Assembly (NCBI RefSeq): GCF_002954715.1
Contig: NZ_MSCP01000003.1
Span: 99,962 to 163,961, forward strand
Length of the DNA: 64,000 nucleotides
Reading direction: 5' to 3'
DNA from: Aliivibrio sifiae
Lineage (GTDB): Bacteria; Pseudomonadota; Gammaproteobacteria; Enterobacterales; Vibrionaceae
Under the pieces are notes generated by a model. That model was not told the DNA's origin. It searched no databases and saw only the letters and a program-made list of their open reading frames with translations. The position numbers were made by a program, and so were the translations under genes. Positions within the stretch are counted from its first letter, which is position 1. Every line of letters starts with the position of its first letter. Positions 57,351-64,000 of the stretch are shown one piece after another.

Positions 57351-58775
57351 TTATAATTTCTGAACTTGTAAAAGCACTTTATTTACTAATGCTTGTGCTT
57401 TTTCAACAGTACTCGCTTCAGCGTAACAACGAAGCTCTGGTGCATTACCAGAAGGTCGCAAATGAATAACTAAATTATCAGTTAAGATCATTCTTAATCC
57501 ATCAGTAAGCTCAACAGTAAGTAACTCCGCATTAACCAAGCCTAAGCTTTGTAACAACAATGCAGGATTATCCTTACCTTGCGATATAATCGATTGGCTC
57601 TTTTCAACAGCAAAGTTTTGAATACGATCACTATGAGTAAATCGTTTAGGAAGTGCATCCACTAACGTCGATATTCCATTTTTTCCCGCAGAGAAAAGTA
57701 ACATTAAAGCTGGTAATACGGCATCACGAGTTGGTAATGCCTTCAGTTCCTTACTATTTACCACAACATCACTTCCTAACAAAAAGCCACCGTTAGCTTC
57801 AAAACCGGCAACAGAAGAATACGTTGTATTTAAAGCATCAAATTCAGCAATAACATAAGGTGAGCCAATCTTAGTTTTAGATACTTGTTTAAATTGCGTT
57901 GATTTCTCAATCATCGTATTACAGCTAATTGGAATAGCTAACGCTTCAATATTCATCGCTTCTGCGCATAATAATCCTAAGGTATCACCTCGAAGCCATT
58001 CACCCTTTTCATCAGCAACAAGCGGGCGGTCGCCATCGCCATCAGTAGAAAAAATAAAATCAAAACCATATTCAATTGACCATTGGCGTGCTTTCTCTTT
58101 GTCTGATTCAGCAACGGCTTCTGTATCAATAGGAACAAACTCATCACTACGCTCAAGAGCAATAACTTCAGCGCCTAGTGCTTCAAACATTGGCACATAT
58201 AAATCACGACCAGCACTTGAATGCTCATAAATACCAATACGCTTACCTACCAACATATGACTATCAAATAGTGAAGTATAACGTTCAATATATTTAGTAC
58301 CTGCAACGGTATTAACCATTAATTCAGGTAAATCTAAGATTGATTCAAATTTAATCGTCGCACTTAAAATAGCTTGCTCATCAGATTTTGTGATTTCACC
58401 ATCTGGTCGGTAAAATTTAAGTCCATTACGGTCAAATGGGATGTGGCTACCTGTCACCATAATACAAGGAATATTATCTTGCATTGAAACATAAGCTAGC
58501 GCCGGTGTTGGCACAACACCATAGTAAATAACATCAAGGCCAAGCTGTTGTACTGCTTTTGCACAAGCTTGCGCCATTACAGGGCTACTAGGACGATTAT
58601 CGATGGCAATGGCAACCTGCTTAAATTCAAATTGTTCTTGAATTGACGATATAAATGCATGAACAAAAGCGGCACACACATTTGGCGTAAATTGCTCAAC
58701 AAGACCACGAGCGCCACTGGTACCAAACTGAATACCTGACTCTTTAATAACATTTTCGCTTATTAGAAGACTCAT
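57351..58775 (-). CDS. manB: Phosphomannomutase (copy 2)
   Basis: The 474-residue phosphohexomutase is paralogous to the gene at 48631-50058. [20 protein letters not shown] (phosphoserine loop), [18 protein letters not shown] (metal), [14 protein letters not shown] and [14 protein letters not shown] are all intact. The ATG at 58775 has an AGAAGGAGAG Shine-Dalgarno and lies one base after the manC stop. Codon choice differs slightly from copy 1 but the operon order manC-manB is the same. Confidence 0.94.
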   Translation of the reverse strand: MSLLISENVIKESGIQFGTSGARGLVEQFTPNVCAAFVHAFISSIQEQFEFKQVAIAIDNRPSSPVMAQACAKAVQQLGLDVIYYGVVPTPALAYVSMQDNIPCIMVTGSHIPFDRNGLKFYRPDGEITKSDEQAILSATIKFESILDLPELMVNTVAGTKYIERYTSLFDSHMLVGKRIGIYEHSSAGRDLYVPMFEALGAEVIALERSDEFVPIDTEAVAESDKEKARQWSIEYGFDFIFSTDGDGDRPLVADEKGEWLRGDTLGLLCAEAMNIEALAIPISCNTMIEKSTQFKQVSKTKIGSPYVIAEFDALNTTYSSVAGFEANGGFLLGSDVVVNSKELKALPTRDAVLPALMLLFSAGKNGISTLVDALPKRFTHSDRIQNFAVEKSQSIISQGKDNPALLLQSLGLVNAELLTVELTDGLRMILTDNLVIHLRPSGNAPELRCYAEASTVEKAQALVNKVLLQVQKL

Positions 58776-58776
58776 T

Positions 58777-60183
58777 TTAGTATCCCTCTCCTTCTGTACA
58801 AGTACGTTCAATATCATCTTCGGCTAAATAGCTACCAGTTCTCACTTCAATTAATTCTAAATTCATTTTTCCTGGATTCTCAAATGAATGAGCCGCACCA
58901 ACAGGAATATAAGTTGATTGATTTTCTGAGACTAAATATGTTTCATTACCATTTACCACTTTTGCTGTTCCTGATACAACAACCCAATGCTCAGCACGAT
59001 GATAATGAATTTGAGTTGCTGTTTTTTCACCAGGGCGCACAACGACTTTTTTAACATGGTAGCGTTCACCTTCAGCAATTTGATCATGCTTACCCCAAGG
59101 ACGATAAACTTCTTGATGCTGACGATATTCAGAACGATCATCTTGTTTGAGTTGGTTAACTATATTCTTAACGTCTTGCACTTTATCTTTATGCGCTACC
59201 AAAACGGCGTCTTTTGTCTCAACAATCACTAAATTATCAACACCCACGGTTGTTACTAATTTATTTTGAGCATAAATATAACTGTTTTGAGTTGAGTCTA
59301 ATAATACGTCACCACGGATAGCGTTGCCGTTATCATCTTTAGCATTAATATCCCATAATGCAGACCATGACCCAACATCGCTCCATCCTGCATCCATAGG
59401 TAACACAACAGCTTTATCAGTCTGCTCCATCACTGCATAGTCAATGGAATCATCAGGGCACTCAGCAAATAACTCTTTAGATATACGAATAAAATCCAGA
59501 TCTGAATAAGATGAATCCATCGCTAATTTACAAGTATCATAAATGGCAGAGTTATATTTTTTCAGCTCGTTTAGATAAGTCGATGCCTTAAACAAAAACA
59601 TCCCACTATTCCAAGAATACTTTCCTGTATCTAAATACTGTTTAGCTGTTTCAAAATTAGGTTTTTCTACAAAAGCTTCAACATGATATAAATCATTATC
59701 AAATATTTGCCCTTGTTTAATATAACCATATCCAGTTTCAGGATGAGTAGGAACGATACCAAACGTTACTAGCATCCCACCCTCAGCCGCATGTATCGAG
59801 CGATTTACCGATTCAATAAAAGCTTGCTCATTTGTTATCACATGATCAGCAGCTAAAACTAATAATAAAGGGTCTTGCCCATCACGGATCGCTTGAAACG
59901 CAGCTAAAGCAATTGCAGGAGCAGTATTTCTACCAACCGGTTCTAAAATAATATCCGCATTGTGAATACCTAACTCTCTCATTTGCTCTGCAACCATAAA
60001 ACGATGATCATTATTGCAAATAATTATAGGGTCAATTTTAGGAAGCTGTTCTAGGCGTGAAATAGTATTCTGAAGCATTGAGTCGTTATTAACTAAAGAG
60101 ATGAATTGCTTTGGATATTGAGTGCGAGATAGAGGCCAAAGGCGGGAGCCTGAACCACCAGCCATAATTACAGGGAGGATCAT
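58777..60183 (-). CDS. manC: Mannose-1-phosphate guanylyltransferase / mannose-6-phosphate isomerase (copy 2)
   Basis: The 468-residue bifunctional GDP-mannose enzyme is paralogous to the one at 50067-51479. [20 protein letters not shown] and [15 protein letters not shown] mark the transferase half, and [17 protein letters not shown] the cupin isomerase half. It is preceded by a GT4 gene with 10 nt between them, so this copy belongs to the second polysaccharide operon. Confidence 0.96.
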   Translation of the reverse strand: MILPVIMAGGSGSRLWPLSRTQYPKQFISLVNNDSMLQNTISRLEQLPKIDPIIICNNDHRFMVAEQMRELGIHNADIILEPVGRNTAPAIALAAFQAIRDGQDPLLLVLAADHVITNEQAFIESVNRSIHAAEGGMLVTFGIVPTHPETGYGYIKQGQIFDNDLYHVEAFVEKPNFETAKQYLDTGKYSWNSGMFLFKASTYLNELKKYNSAIYDTCKLAMDSSYSDLDFIRISKELFAECPDDSIDYAVMEQTDKAVVLPMDAGWSDVGSWSALWDINAKDDNGNAIRGDVLLDSTQNSYIYAQNKLVTTVGVDNLVIVETKDAVLVAHKDKVQDVKNIVNQLKQDDRSEYRQHQEVYRPWGKHDQIAEGERYHVKKVVVRPGEKTATQIHYHRAEHWVVVSGTAKVVNGNETYLVSENQSTYIPVGAAHSFENPGKMNLELIEVRTGSYLAEDDIERTCTEGEGY

Positions 60184-60193
60184 ATAATAACCT

Positions 60194-61381
60194 TTAGTTA
60201 GAAATAATTTGATTAATTTTAGCTGTAAAAGGAGCTAACTTACCAGACCATGAATGATATTCTTTTACATAATGAAGTGCATTGACAGATAAATTTTCAG
60301 CGTAATCCACATCATTTTCTAACCGAAGAATCGCTTGAACAAAATCATGTGGCGAATCAGCAACGATAATATCTTTATCAGGAATAGAATCTAACCCTTC
60401 AAGCCCTGTACTTGTAGTAATCGTTGGTAAACCTAAAGCCATATATTCAAGAATCTTATTTTGTACTCCGGCAGCCAACCTAACAGAACAAATACCAGCA
60501 ATAGAGCCTCTTGCATGAGAAATAATGCAATCAACCGCACCGGTAACAACAACACCCTGATGACGATTTAATTTTATTTCATCGTCAGGCTTTATTCTTC
60601 CAATAACCTTAAATTTATAATCACCATTTTTTCGTAATAAAGGAAGGCACTCTTTTGCAAACCACATAGCGGCATCAAAATTTTGTGCTGAAAACATATT
60701 ACCAATGAAAACAATTTCTTTTTTATTTGGTGAAAATTCATAAGTCAATTTTGATATATCTACACCATTCGAACAAACTAATGTTTTTTCATAAACATCA
60801 GTCTTTGGTTTAAATAAAAAATCTTTATCGAATTTTGAGACTAACACATTACAATCAAACTTTTCTGCCGTTTGTTTCTCATAACGATTTAAACGTTCTT
60901 TTTCTAATTTATAAATAAGACCTTTAATACCAGCATTATTCTTTGTTTCACATACTCTTGAATAATTCATTGATATAGCATCAGTCATTTCTAATACTTT
61001 TTTATTTGGCAAATCTTTTGCGTAATCAGCCATTCTTATCAAATGAGGTAGAACTAAGTCATGATCTTTAGATAACCTATTTACCACTTTAGAGAATTCA
61101 TGTGATTTATAATATGCTACTTGTAACGGGGTTTTACTTGGAAGAGCAAAAACACAATTAAGATAAGAGCGGTATTTAGGAAAAAAAACACGGTGAACAT
61201 TAGAAAAAACACCATCATCAGGTATATCCAATGTCATTTCGTCTTTCGTTTCACATAAACTAACTAATGTTAATGAATAATTTTTAGCTAGCTCTTTACA
61301 TAATTCAAAGATTCTTAGTCTATCGCCGCCAATAACTGGATATGGAAATCGTGGGGTCAATACAAGTATTTTATCTTTCAT
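60194..61381 (-). CDS. Glycosyltransferase family 4 (TIGR03087-like)
   Basis: The 395-residue GT-B enzyme has ILVLTPRFPYPVIGGDRLRI at the N-terminus and VFIGNMFSAQNFDAAMWFAK in the linker. SVRLAAGVQNKILEYMALGL is the C-terminal donor site. This arrangement is that of EpsH/PEP-CTERM-associated glycosyltransferases, though no PEP-CTERM genes are visible. It overlaps the next GT upstream by 4 nt. Linkage unknown. Confidence 0.86.
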   Translation of the reverse strand: MKDKILVLTPRFPYPVIGGDRLRIFELCKELAKNYSLTLVSLCETKDEMTLDIPDDGVFSNVHRVFFPKYRSYLNCVFALPSKTPLQVAYYKSHEFSKVVNRLSKDHDLVLPHLIRMADYAKDLPNKKVLEMTDAISMNYSRVCETKNNAGIKGLIYKLEKERLNRYEKQTAEKFDCNVLVSKFDKDFLFKPKTDVYEKTLVCSNGVDISKLTYEFSPNKKEIVFIGNMFSAQNFDAAMWFAKECLPLLRKNGDYKFKVIGRIKPDDEIKLNRHQGVVVTGAVDCIISHARGSIAGICSVRLAAGVQNKILEYMALGLPTITTSTGLEGLDSIPDKDIIVADSPHDFVQAILRLENDVDYAENLSVNALHYVKEYHSWSGKLAPFTAKINQIISN

Positions 61382-62472
61382 AAACTTAAAATCCTTTCTA
61401 GCTCACTTTTAACCCGTTCAATTGAAAAAAAAGCATTAAAATCATCAATAATTACTTTTCGATCTACATGAAAATTAGTATTCAATTTACCCGCAAGATC
61501 ATTAGCACATTCATACTTATATATATAAGATTTGTCAGTCAAACATTCATAACCAATAAGTGAATTTTCAGTTGCATAAATAGGTAAACCATATTTCATG
61601 GCCTCTGCTACTTTTGTCTTCATTCCACTTCCATTTATTACACAAGAAATATAGCCAAAAGCTCTTTTAAATATTAAATCCATATCATCTACAGATGGAG
61701 AATCTATGTACTTTAAGTTATTTAAATCATTACAACTGTGAGCATCCAATTTCCTACCAGCTGCAACAAACTTTATTTCTGGATTGTTCTTCGCTATATT
61801 TTTAAATTCATTTAATGCTATCAAATTTGGTTCAAAATCAAATGAAGCAGTAAAAAGGTAATAATTTTCATGAGAATCAAAATTATTATTACTTGAAAAA
61901 TCGTAACAAATCGGAATGATGAAATTTGATTGAGAGAAGTAATTAGCATCTGATTTTGTTATAAATGAACAACTATTAGAATACCTAATACACAAATACT
62001 CCGACATTCTAATTAAATAATAATCTACAACGTTTAAAAAATACTTAAAACTAAAATTAGGTTTAGATATTTTATCTTTCAAAAGAAGAAATTCAACATT
62101 ATCAAAATGACATAAAATCTTTTTATCTGGATAAATTTTCGATAACACAAAAACTAACATTCCTAATCTTGAGCTATGAAAAGATATAACATCACTATCT
62201 TTAATAAGATTAATTATATTAAATAAGTAAACAAACAGGAAAGAAGGCAATAATAATAGTCTTGAACAGAAATCAGAAAATAAAGTTTTACTAAATAAGT
62301 TACATTCAATATTAGAATCTAATTTAAAATGAACCTCATTAATTTCCTTTCCTATAACCAATACATTATTAGATATTTTTGAGTATCCTTTTAATAAACA
62401 CCTTAAATAATGGCCTCCACCAGTTAATTCTTGAGGGGAATTAATTGATATTACGGTTACATTTTTAATCAT
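61378..62472 (-). CDS. Glycosyltransferase family 4-like protein
   Basis: The 364-residue GT-B protein has VISINSPQELTGGGHYLRCL at the N-terminus and INGSGMKTKVAEAMKYGLPI at the donor site. The EX7E motif is only partly conserved. The start at 62472 (MIKNVTVI) is preferred because the 11 extra upstream codons would run deep into the next gene. It overlaps that gene by 8 nt. It is visibly more AT-rich than the flanking manC gene. Confidence 0.82.
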   Translation of the reverse strand: MIKNVTVISINSPQELTGGGHYLRCLLKGYSKISNNVLVIGKEINEVHFKLDSNIECNLFSKTLFSDFCSRLLLLPSFLFVYLFNIINLIKDSDVISFHSSRLGMLVFVLSKIYPDKKILCHFDNVEFLLLKDKISKPNFSFKYFLNVVDYYLIRMSEYLCIRYSNSCSFITKSDANYFSQSNFIIPICYDFSSNNNFDSHENYYLFTASFDFEPNLIALNEFKNIAKNNPEIKFVAAGRKLDAHSCNDLNNLKYIDSPSVDDMDLIFKRAFGYISCVINGSGMKTKVAEAMKYGLPIYATENSLIGYECLTDKSYIYKYECANDLAGKLNTNFHVDRKVIIDDFNAFFSIERVKSELERILSL

Positions 62473-63559
62473 AAAAACAAGCCTTAAGTTTTTCATTAAG
62501 AACATCTAAGTTATAGTAATTATTCATCAAAGAGTAAGCATTATTAGCATACTCTAATGATCTTTGAGGGTCATTAATGCTCATTAATATTTTATTTTGT
62601 AATTCAACTTCATTATTCTGCTCAAAAACATACCCAGAAATAGAATCTTTAACAATATCTCCCTCAACACCTGTAGAAGAGCTTACAATAATTGTTTTCT
62701 TTAAAAGAGCAGCCTCATTTACGACTAGACCCCAAGCTTCAACAGTTCTTGTTTTAATTGATGGAAGAATGACTATTTCTGATTCTCTCATTAATTTAAA
62801 TTTTTCTTCGGGAATAACTACCCTATTCGGCATATATACCTTATCTTGTAAGTTATATACATCTACTAATTCCTTCAAACGAGAGTATTCAACCCCATTC
62901 CCTGCAATAATTAGCCTATAATTAGGTTTTTCTTTTACAACTTTCGCAAAAGCTTTAATTAAGCTCTTATGGCCTTTTATTTTTATTAATCTAGCAAGAC
63001 ATAAAATATATTTTTCATTTTCTTTAAATTCTATATAATCTTTTTCTATTACTTTTTCATATTTATGAGGAACAACATTAGGTACATGAATAATACGCTC
63101 TTTACTTGCCCCCATAGATAAAGCAAATTTTTCATGCTTATGACCAAATGCAAGTATCTTATGACTCTTTTTACAAATTATTCTTTCAAAAAACCGAGTT
63201 AAATAACGACGTGGATGCTTAATATGTTGCCATTGCTCGTTCCATAAAATAAACTTTGAATTATATAATAAAGAATATAAGAAGCCGACATATGTAATAA
63301 CATATCCTAAATCAGTACTAACAACATAATCATATTCCTTAGATTTTAATTTACTCCACAATCCAAATGGTATAATAAAGTCTTGCATTAAAGGAATACG
63401 AATACTTTTAAGAACATCATACTTATTTAATGGTTTTACTGGCTCATCAAGAAGATAAAAATCGATATCAAAATCTTCATTAGAATCTAAATTTGAAAAA
63501 ACTGGGTGCCTGAAGTCCTTACAATTATTATGAATAAAAGCAATTCTTTTTTTAGACAT
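62465..63559 (-). CDS. Glycosyltransferase family 4
   Basis: The 364-residue GT-B enzyme has IPEEKFKLMRESEIVILPSI followed by KTRTVEAWGLVVNEAALLKK with a complete EX7E pair. YILCLARLIKIKGHKSLIKA and LIIAGNGVEYSRLKELV form the donor-binding beta strands. The start at 63559 (MSKKRIAF) has a GGAAC Shine-Dalgarno and lies 8 nt inside the end of the serine-acetyltransferase-like gene; an ATG at 63571 is the alternative. Confidence 0.88.
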   Translation of the reverse strand: MSKKRIAFIHNNCKDFRHPVFSNLDSNEDFDIDFYLLDEPVKPLNKYDVLKSIRIPLMQDFIIPFGLWSKLKSKEYDYVVSTDLGYVITYVGFLYSLLYNSKFILWNEQWQHIKHPRRYLTRFFERIICKKSHKILAFGHKHEKFALSMGASKERIIHVPNVVPHKYEKVIEKDYIEFKENEKYILCLARLIKIKGHKSLIKAFAKVVKEKPNYRLIIAGNGVEYSRLKELVDVYNLQDKVYMPNRVVIPEEKFKLMRESEIVILPSIKTRTVEAWGLVVNEAALLKKTIIVSSSTGVEGDIVKDSISGYVFEQNNEVELQNKILMSINDPQRSLEYANNAYSLMNNYYNLDVLNEKLKACFYD

Positions 63560-64000
63560 GATCTGTTCCATTTTTATTTATAACTTTTAATACGGAGCTA
63601 CTTACAACCGAGTTATCTTCAATATCACAATATACAAATGAATTTGCAGATACAGCTACTTTGTTCCCTACTTTAATCTTGCCTGCAATAACAGCATTCG
63701 CGCCAGCAAAAAAATCATCACCAATACTTGGCACTCCTCGCTTTTCGTCACGACCAGAAACCCCAATAGTGACACCTTGATGAAGAGTTGCATTAGCTCC
63801 AATCTCTACTCCATCTCCAATAATTACGTTTGAAAAATGAGCTATTAACATTCCTGGACCAATCTTTGCGTAATAAGAAATACTTATACCAGTGAGTATT
63901 TCTATTAATAACCTCGATATCGCAGTAATAAATTTTATTAATTCTCGTAATATAAATATGTTCCTTGTCTTTCTTCTTAAATATATACCAATTCGATAAT
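63552..64000 (-). CDS. Serine-acetyltransferase-like hexapeptide protein (5' end beyond the window)
   Basis: The open frame runs to the window edge, so only the C-terminal part (about 149 residues) is seen. Its membrane-near segment includes ISYYAKIGPGMLIAHFSNVI. Hexapeptide repeats IGDGVEIGANATLHQGVTIG, VPSIGDDFFAGANAVIAGKI and KVGNKVAVSANSFVYCDIED follow. This is the CysE-type left-handed beta-helix with the catalytic-type His in IAHF and LHQG. In this setting it is more likely a glycan O-acetyltransferase than the cysteine-biosynthetic enzyme. It overlaps the GT4 downstream. Confidence 0.85.
   Translation of the reverse strand, partial: YRIGIYLRRKTRNIFILRELIKFITAISRLLIEILTGISISYYAKIGPGMLIAHFSNVIIGDGVEIGANATLHQGVTIGVSGRDEKRGVPSIGDDFFAGANAVIAGKIKVGNKVAVSANSFVYCDIEDNSVVSSSVLKVINKNGTDHV

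Overview
This window is a chromosomal segment of a gamma-proteobacterium of the Vibrionaceae, most likely Aliivibrio (A. fischeri/logei/salmonicida group). The genus call rests on the AT-rich gene style, the vibrio-type gene order (str operon, tusBCD, fkpA, slyX/slyD, kefGB, yheS/T/U, prkB; menA-rraA-zapB-glpX; tpiA, groESL, gpmI) and the many intergenic palindromic repeats. It is an inference from content, not from a database match. No rRNA, tRNA, CRISPR array, prophage or complete insertion sequence was seen.

Region 1 (1-31.2 kb) is conserved housekeeping DNA. It begins with fusA, rpsG and rpsL on the minus strand behind a near-consensus promoter, then the tRNA 2-thiouridine genes tusDCB, a YheO-type regulator and fkpA. 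A plus-strand WD40 lipoprotein-slyX pair follows, then slyD, yheV and the kefGB potassium efflux pair, then yheS, a TIGR02444 gene, yheT, yheU and prkB. Next come menA, rraA, zapB and glpX, a DUF3135 gene, a CHMI-family isomerase, tpiA, a lone DUF559 endonuclease gene, groESL with a sigma-32 promoter, a MATE exporter, gpmI, galE and a DHH-family protein. Nearly every long intergenic gap from 7.5 to 32.6 kb holds mosaic repeats. Family A has cores like CTCCCC...GGGGAG, ends like GTTCAGAGGTGATCG, and an inner palindrome around GCTGTAATTACAGC. Family B has ACTATACGCTTCGCTAACTAGAAACTA-like units. Families C and D are shorter.

Region 2 (31.2-52.9 kb, all minus strand) is a surface-polysaccharide (O-antigen/capsule type) locus. 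Read in transcription order it runs: an ops/RfaH element, wzz, manC, manB, wzy, wzx, GT2, an acetyltransferase, GT4, GT2, rfbBAC, an unusual SDR in the rfbD slot, GT4, an acetyltransferase, a glycosyltransferase-like gene, an SDR with a changed catalytic residue, a PglC-like initiating sugar transferase, a FlaA1/WbpM-like 4,6-dehydratase and ugd, ending at a strong terminator. It would make GDP-mannose, a dTDP-6-deoxyhexose, UDP-glucuronate and a UDP-4-keto-6-deoxy-HexNAc, assemble a repeat unit on undecaprenyl phosphate, flip it (Wzx), polymerise it (Wzy) and set chain length (Wzz).

Region 3 (53.5-64 kb, minus strand) is a second polysaccharide block: wecA, a second ugd, manA, a second manB-manC pair, three GT4 glycosyltransferases and the 3' part of a serine-acetyltransferase-like gene cut by the window edge. 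The two blocks carry duplicated ugd, manB and manC and two different initiating phosphoglycosyltransferases (WecA and PglC-like), so two glycans may be made from shared precursors.

The signals most worth a second look are the DUF559 nuclease gene lying directly against two tandem copies of the dispersed repeat, the 12-bp in-frame tandem repeat inside wzz, and two nucleotide-sugar SDRs that lack the catalytic tyrosine.
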